Shown here piece after piece: positions 1 through 8,664 of a DNA stretch of 64,000 nt. The translations under genes and the position numbers were made by a program. Under the pieces are notes generated by a model. That model saw only the letters and a list, made by a program, of their open reading frames with translations, had not been told where the DNA came from and searched no databases. The stretch is taken from the NCBI RefSeq assembly GCF_004134825.1, contig NZ_SDPN01000015.1:1-64000 (forward strand), written 5' to 3'. Numbering within the stretch: the stretch's first letter is position 1; each line of letters opens with the position of its first letter. This DNA is from Agromyces albus. GTDB lineage: Bacteria; Actinomycetota; Actinomycetes; Actinomycetales; Microbacteriaceae.

Positions 1-3000
1 AGCCAGGGGCGACCACGGCGGCGGCTGCGTCGGCGGCAGTGCCTTCGCCTGCAGCGGCGGTGGCCTCGGTGCCCCCAGCGGCCATGGCCCCGCCGACGGT
101 GGGGCAGCCGCCCGCGGCATCCGTACCCCGTCAGGGCGCGGGCCGCTCGGGCCGCTCCGGCGTGCAGGTGCTGCTGCTGACGCTCGGCGTCGTGCTCATC
201 TCGGTCACGGCGATCGTGTTCCTCTTCGTCGCGTACCTCGTGGCGAGCCTCGAGGTGCGCTCGGTGATCATCGCGGCCGCGAGCGTGCTCGTGCTCGGGG
301 TCGCGTGGCTGCTGCGGGTTCGTCGACTGCCGGGCACCGCAGAGGGCGTGGCATCCGTCGCCATCGTGCTGTTGCTGCTCGACGTGTGGATCGTGCGAGC
401 CAACGGCCTGTTCGACACCGACACGATCGGCGCTGCCGGGTACACGGGCGGCGCCCTGCTCGTCGTCGCGCTGCTGCTCTCTGGGGTGCGTGCCGTGAGC
501 GGCATCCGCGTGGCCGGGTTCGCTGCGGCGGGCCTCGCGCCGGTCGGCGTCTTCCTGCTCACGTTCGAGGCGGCGCCCGAGTCCGAGTTCGCCACCGGCG
601 TGTGGCTCGGATCCCTCTCCGCGTCGCTGCTCGGCACGGCGGCCTTGCTCCTGCCTCGCTCGACCGAGCGCGTGATCCTGCTCTCCGCGGGATTCGCCGC
701 CGGCGGCCTCGGGTTGCTGTCGGCTGCGTGGGCGCTCCCAGACGTGGAGTGGAACGAGCTCTGGACGTTCCTCGCGATCGCGGCAGCGTGGCTGCTCGCG
801 CTCGTCGCGTTGCACCTCCGTGGCGCGGGCGTATCACCCGCGTGGGCGCGGATCGCGGCTCCCGCATTCGGAGCGGGCCTCGCCCTCGCACCCGCCGTCT
901 CGATCGCCTTCGAGCTCGACTCCGACGTCGCCATCTGGCTCGCACCGGCGGGGGCCGTCGCCGTCGCATCGGTGATCGCCGCCGGTACCCGCTCGGCCCG
1001 GCCGCTCTCACGGGACGCGTTCCGGGCGTGCATCGCCGCTGCCGCCGTGACGGTCGCCGCGGCGATTCCGGGGGCGTTCTTCGGCATCGGTGCGGTCTTC
1101 ACGCGGTTCTCCGCGAGTATTCCGCCGTGGCAGCTCGACGCCGATGCACGCATCGAGACCATCTGGCCCGAGTACGACTCGGGCGCTGTGCTCGTGCCGT
1201 TCGTGATCGCCGCCGGCGCTCTCATCGTGGTGTGGCTCATGGGCCACGCGCGCCGGCTCGCGGCAATCCCGGTCGGTTCGGCACTCACCGGCGTGCTCGT
1301 CACCGGCGCGCTCTCACCGGGCACCGCGGCCTCGGCGGCAGTGCTCCTCGCCCTCGCAGCCGGCGCACTCGCGCTCGCCGCCACGCTGCGGCGCTTCACC
1401 GTGCCCGGCCTTCTCGTGACCCTGCTCATCGTCGGCGCAAGCGGGGGCGCACTCGCGTGGTGGGTCGGCTATGCGAGCGTTGCGATCTGGCCGTGGGCGA
1501 TCGCCGCCGCCATCGCGATCACCATCGCGGGCAGGGTGTTCGCACACAGGGTCTGGACCGCGGATGCCGCGCCTCGCGCCGGTGCAACGCTGCTCGCCAT
1601 CGCCGCTGCGCTCCTCGCCGCCGCCCTGGTCTCGATCCCGCTCTGGCTCGACGCGGCCGATGTCGAACTCGTCGCGCCGTGGACGTCGCCCTGGATGTGG
1701 CTCGCGACCGGCGGTGCCGTGCTGCTGGCGGGTGCGGCGCTCGTGCGGCGCGGCACCCCGCGCGACCAACTCGCCGTCGTCGTCCCCCTCTTCGCTGCAT
1801 CCGTCGTGGCGCTCGCGGCCCTCGCCTTCGAGCCCGAGCTCGACCTGCGCTGGCTTCCTACGCTCGTGTTCGTCGTCGCGGGCATCCTGTGGGTGCGTGT
1901 AGGCACTTCCTCGGCGATGCGCATCTCGTTCGCCGCCGCGACGCCGCTCGCCCTCTCCCTCGCATCATCGTTCGCCGTCGACGAGGTGTTCGGCCCCGAG
2001 TTCGCGGGAGTCGGCATCGCTGGAGCGACGCTGCTCTCCGCCGCGCTCGCGCACTCGGCTCCGCCGGCCCACGTGCGGAACCTGCGGTTCGCGTGGAGTG
2101 CCGCGGTCGGCCTCGCCGGCGTCATCGCCCTGCTGATGGGCGCAACGGGAACGTCCGCGAACGACGAGCTGTGGCTCGTGCTGCTGCTCCTCACTCCCGT
2201 GCCGATCGTGATGGCGGCGTTGTACGGCGACCCCGTCGGCAGCGAGCAGCCGAGTCGGCACCTCGCCTGGCTGAGCCTTGCGCTCGGTGTCGCGACGGTC
2301 TGGGCGTGGCTCGCCGGTGACGGCGTCGACAACGTCGAGGCCTACACACTCCCCCTCGCGGCCGCACTGGGCGTGGCGGGCGGGCTGATCACCTGGCGAC
2401 GAGCCACCGGTGACTCCCGCGCTTCCGGCCGCACCGCGCTCTTCGGTACGGCTGCCGCGATCGCGGTGCTGCCGAGCGTGGGTTCGAGCGGAGACTCCGA
2501 GTTGCGCACCCTCGTGCTCGTGTCGATCGGCATCGTCGTGGCCGTCGCCGCCGCGTTCCTGCCGGAGTCGGCTCGTGGGGTACCCGTGCGACTGCTCGGC
2601 GTCGTTGCCGGCTGGACCGCGGTCACCGGCGCGGCTCTCGTGCGCGGCTCGGCGATCGCGAACGGCGCCGACGACAGCGTGCTGTTCGTCGAGTTCTGGC
2701 CGCTCGTGGCGCTGGCTGCGGGCGCGGCGATCGCGCTGACGTGGACGCGGGTCGAATCGCGGCCCGCGTGGATCGCCGAGGCGTTGCTCGCGGCATCCGT
2801 CGCCCTGACAGCCCTGCCGACGGTGCTCGCGATCGTGTCCGGCGAACAGCCGACACTGCGTGCCGCGGTGCTGTTCCCGCTGCTCGCGCTCGCGCACATC
2901 GCTGCCACCGCGACGACCGCGCGGCCGATCGCCGGGCCCGCCTTCAGCTGGGCGACGATCGGAGTGCTCGCGCTCGGCGGCCTCGCGGTCCTCCTGCCCG

Positions 3001-3446
3001 GCGAGGTCGATCCGTTCGACCTCGTCACGGCCTCAGTGGGCGTCGCGCTTCTCGGCGCGGGATGGTTCCGGATGCACCGCTCCCCCGAACTCGGCAGCTG
3101 GCCGGCGCTCGGTATCGGTCTCGCGGTGCTGCTGATCCCGTCGCTCGTCGCCGACTTCACCGATCCCGAGCTCTGGCGGAACGTCGCGCTCGGCATCGTC
3201 GCCGCCCTCGTGGTGCTCGCCGGGGCCATGCGGCGCCTCCAGGCGCCGCTGCTCCTCGGCGGCGGCGTGCTGCTCGTGCACGCCATCGTGCAGCTCTGGC
3301 CGTGGATCACCGACCTCTATGAGGCCGTGTGGTGGTGGCTGTGGCTCGGCATCGCGGGCGTGCTGTTCGTGGTGCTCGCCGCGACCTACGAGCGCCAATT
3401 GCGCCTCGCGCGCGGCACCATCCGCTTGATCGCCGAGTTGCGGTAG
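1..3446 (+). CDS. Large polytopic membrane protein, SCO7613 C-terminal-domain type (5' end outside window)
   Basis: The frame is open to the left edge of the window. It reads through an Ala/Pro-rich linker before a GTG at 39, so the true start probably lies upstream. More than 1,100 residues are almost entirely hydrophobic helices (I judge roughly 30 or more) separated by short charged loops, with repeated aromatic/Trp motifs and a basic C-terminal tail. Actinobacterial proteins of this size and texture are usually labelled 'SCO7613 C-terminal domain-containing membrane protein' and often carry a zinc ribbon at the N-terminus, which would be off the window. No catalytic motif is visible, and the function (envelope scaffold or glycan-linked integral protein) is unknown. 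Family name by resemblance only. Confidence 0.75.
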   Translation, partial: PGATTAAAASAAVPSPAAAVASVPPAAMAPPTVGQPPAASVPRQGAGRSGRSGVQVLLLTLGVVLISVTAIVFLFVAYLVASLEVRSVIIAAASVLVLGVAWLLRVRRLPGTAEGVASVAIVLLLLDVWIVRANGLFDTDTIGAAGYTGGALLVVALLLSGVRAVSGIRVAGFAAAGLAPVGVFLLTFEAAPESEFATGVWLGSLSASLLGTAALLLPRSTERVILLSAGFAAGGLGLLSAAWALPDVEWNELWTFLAIAAAWLLALVALHLRGAGVSPAWARIAAPAFGAGLALAPAVSIAFELDSDVAIWLAPAGAVAVASVIAAGTRSARPLSRDAFRACIAAAAVTVAAAIPGAFFGIGAVFTRFSASIPPWQLDADARIETIWPEYDSGAVLVPFVIAAGALIVVWLMGHARRLAAIPVGSALTGVLVTGALSPGTAASAAVLLALAAGALALAATLRRFTVPGLLVTLLIVGASGGALAWWVGYASVAIWPWAIAAAIAITIAGRVFAHRVWTADAAPRAGATLLAIAAALLAAALVSIPLWLDAADVELVAPWTSPWMWLATGGAVLLAGAALVRRGTPRDQLAVVVPLFAASVVALAALAFEPELDLRWLPTLVFVVAGILWVRVGTSSAMRISFAAATPLALSLASSFAVDEVFGPEFAGVGIAGATLLSAALAHSAPPAHVRNLRFAWSAAVGLAGVIALLMGATGTSANDELWLVLLLLTPVPIVMAALYGDPVGSEQPSRHLAWLSLALGVATVWAWLAGDGVDNVEAYTLPLAAALGVAGGLITWRRATGDSRASGRTALFGTAAAIAVLPSVGSSGDSELRTLVLVSIGIVVAVAAAFLPESARGVPVRLLGVVAGWTAVTGAALVRGSAIANGADDSVLFVEFWPLVALAAGAAIALTWTRVESRPAWIAEALLAASVALTALPTVLAIVSGEQPTLRAAVLFPLLALAHIAATATTARPIAGPAFSWATIGVLALGGLAVLLPGEVDPFDLVTASVGVALLGAGWFRMHRSPELGSWPALGIGLAVLLIPSLVADFTDPELWRNVALGIVAALVVLAGAMRRLQAPLLLGGGVLLVHAIVQLWPWITDLYEAVWWWLWLGIAGVLFVVLAATYERQLRLARGTIRLIAELR

Positions 3447-3479
3447 GAGCTCGTCACCACGGCCGCCTCGCAGCATCCG

Positions 3480-3851
3480 TCAGAAGCGCTCAACCCACTC
3501 CGCACGCCAGTCGGGCGCAGGGAACGGCTGCGACCAGTACGCCGTCTCCTTGGCGATCTTCCCATCGCGCAACTCGAAGATGAACACCGTCTGGTAGATC
3601 GCGCCGTCACCGTAGTCGAGGTCGGCCTCGGCGACCCAGAGATCGCCTTCTCCGGTCAGTCGCCGCGGTGTGATCTTCGGCAACTGCGGAAAGGCGCGGT
3701 AGACGCCCCGCCGATTGTCACCGCCGACGATGCGCTCGCCCGACTGCGGCCACTCCATGACGGCGTCCTCGTGGAATACGGCATCCATGCCGTCGACGTC
3801 ACCGGCGTTCAGCGTTGCGATCAGCGCCTCGATCGTCTCTCGACCGCTCAT
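3480..3851 (-). CDS. SnoaL/NTF2-like family protein
   Basis: Encodes about 123 residues with the NTF2-like cone-fold pattern: an N-terminal helix (ETIEALIATLNAGDVDG), an early Asp/Glu-rich 'FHEDAVMEWPQSGE' segment, then beta strands ending 'FELRDGKIAKETAYW'. Such proteins are small cytoplasmic ligand-binding or isomerase-like proteins, and the substrate cannot be read from the sequence. The ATG at 3851 is chosen because an AAGGAG lies 7 nt upstream. An ATG at 3857 would sit 1 nt from it, and the longer frame to 3893 has no Shine-Dalgarno sequence. The gene is divergent from tRNA-Gly and convergent with the large membrane protein. Confidence 0.85.
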   Translation of the reverse strand: MSGRETIEALIATLNAGDVDGMDAVFHEDAVMEWPQSGERIVGGDNRRGVYRAFPQLPKITPRRLTGEGDLWVAEADLDYGDGAIYQTVFIFELRDGKIAKETAYWSQPFPAPDWRAEWVERF

Positions 3852-3946
3852 GTGCATGCTCCTTCGAACGGAGGCCGCACGCACACCGTGCAAGGACGGA
3901 CCCCTGCCGTGTATTACGATGATGCAGTGCCCGCGAGCGGGTGCTC

Positions 3947-4020
3947 GGGGATGTAGCTCAATGGTAGAGCCTCAGTCTTCCAAACTGATTACGCGGGTTC
4001 GATTCCCGTCATCCCCTCCA
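3947..4020 (+). tRNA. tRNA-Gly (TCC)
   Basis: The acceptor arm GGGGATG (3947-3953) pairs with CATCCCC (4010-4016), followed by discriminator T and an encoded CCA. The anticodon loop CTTCCAA carries TCC between the stem halves TCAGT and ACTGA. The T arm GCGGG-TTCGATT-CCCGT is intact. An AT-rich box TATTAC about 30 nt upstream (3911-3916) is a plausible -10 element in the gap shared with the divergent NTF2-like gene. Confidence 0.97.
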
Positions 4021-4036
4021 GATACGGCAACAACGC

Positions 4037-4705
4037 TCAGTCATCGTGATGGTGGTCGTGCGCCTCGCGTTCGCCCGTGAGCACCGCCACAGGCTCGGCG
4101 CAGGCGTCGCCGCGCCACGCCTCCACGCCCTCGCGCACCGCGAAGCCCGCGATCACGAGGGCAGCGACCGCGTCGGCCCACGCCCAGCCGAGCAGCGCGT
4201 TGAGGAGAAGGCCCACGAGCAGCGCCGCCGAGAGGTAGCTGCAGATGAGGGTCTGCTTCGAGTCGGCGACCGCCGACGCCGAGCCGAGCTCGCGGCCGGC
4301 GCGCCGCTCGATCCAGCTGACCACGGGCATCACCACGAGGCTCACGGCCGCGAGTGCGATGCCCACCGGGCTCGGCTCGGGCTCGCGCACCCCGGCGAGC
4401 GAGAACATCGCGTCGACCGAGACCCACGCGGCGAGCGCGAAGAACGACACCGCGATGATGCGCAGTGCCGTGCGCTCGCGGCGTTCAGGGTCGGGCGCCG
4501 CGAATTGCCAGGCCACCGCGGCCGCGGAGAGCACCTCGACGATCGAGTCGAGTCCGAAGCCGATGAGGGCAGCGGACGACGCGGCCGCACCGGCGGCGAG
4601 GGCGATGATCGCCTCGATCACGTTGTAGGCGATGGTGACGTAGACCACCGCACGGATGCGCCGCTGGAGCACGACCCGGCGCGAGGCATCCGTCGTCTGA
4701 AGCAC
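4037..4705 (-). CDS. Cation diffusion facilitator-type transporter lacking the C-terminal domain
   Basis: 222 residues with about six membrane helices. CDF signature positions are visible: GLDSIVE near residue 53 in helix 2, ADSKQT near 148, and a further Asp at 178 in the penultimate helix. Members exchange Zn2+, Co2+ or Fe2+ for protons across the membrane. The protein ends soon after the last helix in a His/Asp-rich tail (HDHHHDD) instead of the usual 80-90 residue cytoplasmic metal-sensing domain. The start is GTG, exactly 6 nt after a TAGCGT box, so it is probably leaderless. It stops just past tRNA-Gly on the opposite strand. Metal specificity is not predictable. Confidence 0.88.
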   Translation of the reverse strand: MLQTTDASRRVVLQRRIRAVVYVTIAYNVIEAIIALAAGAAASSAALIGFGLDSIVEVLSAAAVAWQFAAPDPERRERTALRIIAVSFFALAAWVSVDAMFSLAGVREPEPSPVGIALAAVSLVVMPVVSWIERRAGRELGSASAVADSKQTLICSYLSAALLVGLLLNALLGWAWADAVAALVIAGFAVREGVEAWRGDACAEPVAVLTGEREAHDHHHDD

Positions 4706-4711
4706 AACTCG

Positions 4712-4717
4712 ACGCTA
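4712..4717 (-). promoter_or_regulatory. -10 box TAGCGT, leaderless CDF gene
   Basis: TAGCGT ends 6 nt before the GTG at 4705. Transcription would start at or next to the start codon. No Shine-Dalgarno sequence is present. Confidence 0.5.
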
Positions 4718-4753
4718 CCTCGATCCACCCTCGCGCCGGATCCTCCGCGTGGA

Positions 4754-4759
4754 TATGCT
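4754..4759 (+). promoter_or_regulatory. -10 box TATGCT of the YciI-like gene
   Basis: TATGCT lies 39 nt upstream of the ATG at 4799, leaving a leader of about 33 nt that contains a GGAGG Shine-Dalgarno sequence. Confidence 0.45.
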
Positions 4760-4798
4760 CGCGCTCAAACGAGGAAGCGACACCGTTCGGAGGCGCCC

Positions 4799-5131
4799 AT
4801 GACCAAGACATGGCTCTACCGATTGCGACTCAATCGCATCGAGCTGCTCACCGAGGGTCCGACGCCCGATGAGGCCACGGCACTCGAGGGGCACTGGAAC
4901 CACCTCGTGCGGCTCCGAGAGGAGGGCCGCGTGATCTTCGTGGGTCGCAGCGACGAGACCGATCCCGAGCGCCTCTTCGGCGACGTGGTCTTCACCGCTC
5001 CAGACGAGGCGTCGGCGCGTGCCGTGATGGAGTCCGATCCGGCGGTCTTCGCCGGCGTGCAGAGCGCGACGCTCTATCCCATGAAGGTGTTCATGGTCGA
5101 CGCAGCGGCGCTGCCGCCAGAGGAGGAATGA
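4799..5131 (+). CDS. YciI-like domain protein
   Basis: 110 residues with the ferredoxin-like YciI layout: an N-terminal strand (WLYRLRLNRIEL), 'HWNHLVRLREEGRVIFVGRSDETDPE' with the typical His and Gly-Arg positions, 'FTAPDEASARAVMESDPAV', and a C-terminal strand ending KVFMVD. These proteins are thought to bind small ligands or assist ring-cleavage chemistry, and the role here is unknown. The ATG at 4799 follows GGAGG at a good distance. Open sequence upstream in frame lacks a better start. Confidence 0.85.
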   Translation: MTKTWLYRLRLNRIELLTEGPTPDEATALEGHWNHLVRLREEGRVIFVGRSDETDPERLFGDVVFTAPDEASARAVMESDPAVFAGVQSATLYPMKVFMVDAAALPPEEE

Positions 5132-5202
5132 GGCGAATCGGCCGGCCCGCCGCATCCGTTCGACGCAGGCATCACACCCCGGTGAGCCGAGGCTCTCCTT
5201 CC

Positions 5203-5230
5203 TTGAAATACGCGGGGGGCGGCGTAGCGT
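5203..5230 (+). promoter_or_regulatory. Promoter of the dps gene
   Basis: TTGAAA (5203-5208), a 16-nt spacer and TAGCGT (5225-5230) form a good -35/-10 pair about 35 nt upstream of the ATG. Confidence 0.5.
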
Positions 5231-5264
5231 TGACCAGGACATACGCCAGGGAAGGGTGGAATCG

Positions 5265-5762
5265 ATGACCGACACCAAGGATGCACCGAAGACTTCGAAG
5301 ACCGGATCCAACGCCGACGTCGCCGCGGGCGTCGCGCAGTTCCTGACGCCCGTCGTGCATGAGCTCGTCGCCCTCGCCGTGAACGGCAAGCAGGCGCACT
5401 GGCACGTACGCGGCGTGAACTTCATCGCCGTTCACGAGCTCCTCGACGAGGTCGTGGCGCACGCCCAGGAGTGGGCCGACCTCGCCGCCGAGCGAGTCGT
5501 CGCCCTCGGCCTTCCGATCGACGGGCGCCTCGCGACCGTGGCCAGCAAGAGCGACGCCGCGAACCCGAAGCTCGGATTCCAGCCCTATGAAGAGGCGATC
5601 GCGGATGTCGTCGCTCAGATCGACGTCGCTGCCGAGAAGGTGGGCGACGCCGTCGAGGGTCTCGAGAAGCTCGACCCCGTGAGCCAGGACGTCGCGATCG
5701 AGATCCGCCGCGGACTCGACAAGGACCGCTGGTTCCTCTTCTCGCACATCTCCGTGAAGTAA
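5265..5762 (+). CDS. dps: Dps-family DNA-binding ferritin
   Basis: 165 residues of a Dps four-helix bundle. The intersubunit ferroxidase ligands all fall in place: His45, His57, Asp61, Asp72 and Glu76, at the same relative spacing as E. coli Dps (shifted by 6). The signature region reads HWHVRGVNF...HELLDEV...ADLAAERVVALG. It would oxidise Fe(II) with peroxide and compact DNA under starvation or oxidative stress. The first 20 residues are Lys/Thr/Ser-rich, as in DNA-binding N-terminal tails. The ATG at 5265 is preferred over an in-frame GTG three codons upstream because AAGGGTGG sits just before it. Confidence 0.95.
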   Translation: MTDTKDAPKTSKTGSNADVAAGVAQFLTPVVHELVALAVNGKQAHWHVRGVNFIAVHELLDEVVAHAQEWADLAAERVVALGLPIDGRLATVASKSDAANPKLGFQPYEEAIADVVAQIDVAAEKVGDAVEGLEKLDPVSQDVAIEIRRGLDKDRWFLFSHISVK

Positions 5763-5815
5763 CGCCGAGCCGACCCGCGATGGCGGGCTGACGGGCCCGG
5801 GTGCAGAATGCCGAT

Positions 5816-6514
5816 ATGACCGCGGATGCACCCGGGCCCGCGTCGTCTCCCGACGACGTCACGGGGCTCACCGATGCGCAGAAGTCGCTGCGGGCGCAGA
5901 TGCTCGCGACCGAGCACTGGAGCCTGCTCGCCTCGCGCTCGACGACGCAGAGCGAGGTGCTGACCCGCATCGCGATCTTCCTCACGCTCGTCTCGGCGGG
6001 ACTCGTCACCCTGGGCGTGCTCGGAAACGCCACCGAGTTCCGCGGCTGGTTCGGCGTCGCCGCGCTCGCGGTGCTGTTCCTGCTCGTGCTGCTCGGGGTG
6101 ATCACGCAACTGCGCGTGTTCAACACCGCGACGGAGGACCTGGTCTACGTCCTCGCCATGAATCGCCTCCGCGGTGCCTATCTCGACCTCGACCCCGGGA
6201 TAGAGCCGTACTTCATGACTGGTACGACCGACGACGGGGCCGGGGCTGGCAAGACGTACTACCCCTTCGCCGACCGCGACCGCTCGCAGGTCTTCGGAAG
6301 CTCCATGATGCTGATCCTCGTCGTGAACAGCGCGCTCGCCGGGCTCTTCGCGGGCGCTCTGACCTATTCGCTCGCCGGGTCCGTGGGCTGGTCGATCGCC
6401 GCGGGCGTCGTCATCGCGATCGCCGTGTTCCTGCTCTGGATGTCGTGGGGATACCGGGGCTACCTTCGGGTGATGCGGCTGCATGTGCCGATGCGCCGCA
6501 GTGACGGCGGATGA
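5816..6514 (+). CDS. Conserved hypothetical membrane protein
   Basis: 232 residues. A soluble N-terminus (LTDAQKSLRAQMLATEHWSLLASRSTTQSEVLTR) leads into a first hydrophobic hairpin (about 45-95). A polar central segment 'EPYFMTGTTDDGAG' follows, then a second hydrophobic hairpin (about 160-210) and a basic C-terminus. The 2+2 helix arrangement with a cytoplasmic-looking middle resembles small actinobacterial integral proteins of unknown role. I recognise no family. The start follows CAGAAT at 6 nt, a weak leaderless arrangement. It ends 9 nt from the convergent response regulator. Confidence 0.8.
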   Translation: MTADAPGPASSPDDVTGLTDAQKSLRAQMLATEHWSLLASRSTTQSEVLTRIAIFLTLVSAGLVTLGVLGNATEFRGWFGVAALAVLFLLVLLGVITQLRVFNTATEDLVYVLAMNRLRGAYLDLDPGIEPYFMTGTTDDGAGAGKTYYPFADRDRSQVFGSSMMLILVVNSALAGLFAGALTYSLAGSVGWSIAAGVVIAIAVFLLWMSWGYRGYLRVMRLHVPMRRSDGG

Positions 6515-6523
6515 CCCGACCTC

Positions 6524-7186
6524 CTAGCGCTGCAGCCAGGTGATCACCGCGAGCACACGTCGGTGATCGGTGCCCGAGTCCTCGAGCGCGAGCTTCTGGA
6601 AGATCGAGGTGACGTTCTTCTCCACGGCGCCCACGCCGATGAAGAGCTGCTTCGCGATGCCCGCGTTCGTTCGGCCCTCGGCCATGAGCTCGAGCACCTC
6701 GCGCTCTCGCGGGGTGAGCGACTCGAGGGGGTCGCTGCGCCGCGAGAGCAGTTCGCGCACGACTTGCGGGTCGAGCACGGTGCCGCCCTCGCTCACGCGC
6801 TCGACGGCGTCTTTCAGCTCGTCGAGCGAGGCGATGCGATCCTTCAGGAGGTACCCCATGCCGCCCTCGCCTGACGAGAGCAGCTCGTGCGCATACGTGC
6901 CCTCGACGTATTGGCTCAGGAGCAGCACGCCGAGCCGCGGCCTGCGCCGGCGCAACTCGATGGCCGCACGCACGCCCTCGTCGCGGAACGTCGGCGGCAT
7001 CCGCACGTCGAGCACCGCGACGTCGGGCCGGGTCTCGTCGAGCTCGGCGAGCAACTCGTCGGCGTCGCCGTAGGCGGCGGCCGTCTCGAAGCCGGCCTCG
7101 TCGAAGAGCCGCACGAGACCCTCACGCAAGAGCACCGAGTCCTCGGCGAGCACGACGCGCAACGGGCCGCGGGCGGAGTCGGTCAT
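6524..7186 (-). CDS. NarL/LuxR-type response regulator
   Basis: 220 residues. The receiver domain spans residues 8-130 with acidic pocket Glu15-Asp16, phospho-acceptor Asp60 (VAVLDVRMPP) and conserved Lys115 (YLLKD). A LuxR helix-turn-helix follows at about 155-200 (LTPREREVLELMAEG...). It is the partner of the sensor kinase encoded 62 nt upstream. A TAATGT box 6 nt before the ATG suggests an additional leaderless transcript, so the regulator may also be made without the kinase. Target genes are unknown. The neighbouring multicopper oxidase is an obvious candidate for co-regulation. Confidence 0.93.
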   Translation of the reverse strand: MTDSARGPLRVVLAEDSVLLREGLVRLFDEAGFETAAAYGDADELLAELDETRPDVAVLDVRMPPTFRDEGVRAAIELRRRRPRLGVLLLSQYVEGTYAHELLSSGEGGMGYLLKDRIASLDELKDAVERVSEGGTVLDPQVVRELLSRRSDPLESLTPREREVLELMAEGRTNAGIAKQLFIGVGAVEKNVTSIFQKLALEDSGTDHRRVLAVITWLQR

Positions 7187-7192
7187 GCCCCC

Positions 7193-7198
7193 ACATTA
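7193..7198 (-). promoter_or_regulatory. -10 box TAATGT, leaderless response-regulator gene
   Basis: TAATGT is separated from the ATG at 7186 by exactly GGGGGC (6 nt). Confidence 0.5.
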
Positions 7199-7248
7199 GC
7201 TGCGGAGCACCACGCGAGGCCGCCCACGGCCCGTCGTCGGTCATCGAT

Positions 7249-8664
7249 TCAGTCGGCGGATGCCGCGAGCGGCACATACGGGATGTGCGCGCCGATCGTC
7301 GTCGGCCCGCCCACCGGGCTGTCGATCACGAGCATCCCGCGCAGGCCGTTCACGCGCTCCTCGAGCCCCGCGAGCCCATGACCGGGAGCCGGCGCCGCGC
7401 CGCCGCGGCCGTTGTCGATCACCCACAGGTCGAGCCAGTGTCCGGATTCGCCCGTATCGCGGGTCGACACGCGCAAGCGGATGCCGGTGGCTCCTGCGTG
7501 CTTCGCGGCGTTCGTCAGCAGCTCGGCGGCGATGAAGTACGCGTTGCGTTCGATGACGGCCGGCAGGGCGGCATCCGTGGGCACCTCGACCTCGCGGGTC
7601 ACGGGCACCGGGCTGCGCGACGCGAGCGACTCGAGGCCGGCGGCGAGCCCGCGGTCCTGCAGGATCGGCGGGGCGAAGCCACGGGAGAGCGCCCGCAACT
7701 CGTCGAGCGCCTCTCGCGCCTGGTCGCGCGCCTCGAAGAGCAGGGTACGAGCCGAATCGGGGTCGCCGTCGAGCTTGCGTTCGATCGCGGCGAGATCCAT
7801 CTGCAGGCGCACGAGCCGCTGCTGCGGCCCGTCGTGGATGTCGCGCTCGAGACGGCGGAGGGAGGTGTCCTCAGCCTGCACGGCCGCACCGCGTGACGCG
7901 GAGAGATACTGCACCTCGCGTTCGAGCGCCTCGGAGCGCCAGGCGCCGAGGACCCCGCGGGCGATGAGGTCGTGGAGCACCGTGAGGCCGCGGAAGACGA
8001 ACGGCAACATGAGGAGGAACAGCACGCCGAGGATGATCTCGAACACCGTTTCGCCGACCTGCGGGTCGAAGTCGAACGTGTTGCCCGGCACGAGAAAATC
8101 GAGCACGACGTCGTGCAGCCAGAAGTCGCGTCCATCGCCATCGGGGATGTACCGCTGCCAGATCCAGCCGGTGGTTCCGGCGAGCGCCACCGAGGTCCAC
8201 GCGACCGTGATGCTCCAGGTGACGACGCTGACGATGGGATTGATGACCATCCCGTGCAGCAGGTAGAGCCAGTAGTGGCCATCGATGAACGGTGCGAACA
8301 TCGTGCGCCAGAATCCCTGGTTGCGATCGGCGTGGTCCCACGCCGGGCGCCGCACTTCGGGGCGCCCAGCCCACCGCAGGCGCACGAGCTCGAGCGTGCC
8401 GAAGCCGCGCGCGATGAAGAGCGATGCGACGACGATGAAGATTCCGAAGACGATGAAGATCAGGCCGAGCCCGGTGAAGAACGTGGTCGCGAGCACGACG
8501 AGGCCGAGGATCGCGATCGGCATCGTGAGGATGAGGAAGGCGAACTCGCGCGGCACGCTCGCCCACAGGGCGCCGTAGCCGGGGCGCCGCCGGGGCGGGG
8601 CATCCGTTCGCTCGAGAGTCATCGTGCTCGTCTCAGTGCTCGGCTCAGTGGTCATGGTGCTCAT
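7249..8664 (-). CDS. Membrane sensor histidine kinase (HisKA_3 type)
   Basis: 471 residues. Four hydrophobic helices lie in the N-terminal half (about 40-85, 130-165, 205-225), resembling the 'putative sensor' domain found on actinobacterial NarL-type kinases. The dimerisation/phosphotransfer helix has the H-box RLERDIHDGPQQRL with His277. A GHKL ATPase domain follows, with DNGRGG and a final G-L-x-G-L box (APGHGLAGLEERV). The start at 8664 overlaps the end of the oxidase gene by 20 nt and has GAGGAG 7 nt upstream, so the two genes are translationally coupled. The signal sensed cannot be read from the sequence. Confidence 0.93.
   Translation of the reverse strand: MSTMTTEPSTETSTMTLERTDAPPRRRPGYGALWASVPREFAFLILTMPIAILGLVVLATTFFTGLGLIFIVFGIFIVVASLFIARGFGTLELVRLRWAGRPEVRRPAWDHADRNQGFWRTMFAPFIDGHYWLYLLHGMVINPIVSVVTWSITVAWTSVALAGTTGWIWQRYIPDGDGRDFWLHDVVLDFLVPGNTFDFDPQVGETVFEIILGVLFLLMLPFVFRGLTVLHDLIARGVLGAWRSEALEREVQYLSASRGAAVQAEDTSLRRLERDIHDGPQQRLVRLQMDLAAIERKLDGDPDSARTLLFEARDQAREALDELRALSRGFAPPILQDRGLAAGLESLASRSPVPVTREVEVPTDAALPAVIERNAYFIAAELLTNAAKHAGATGIRLRVSTRDTGESGHWLDLWVIDNGRGGAAPAPGHGLAGLEERVNGLRGMLVIDSPVGGPTTIGAHIPYVPLAASAD

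Noticed and set aside
3852-3893. A longer start for the NTF2-like protein
   Set aside because: AAGGAG fits only the ATG at 3851, and the extra residues are basic and not family-like.
5132-5264. A small protein gene in the gap before dps
   Set aside because: No start with RBS and good coding signal; the gap is explained by a promoter and leader.
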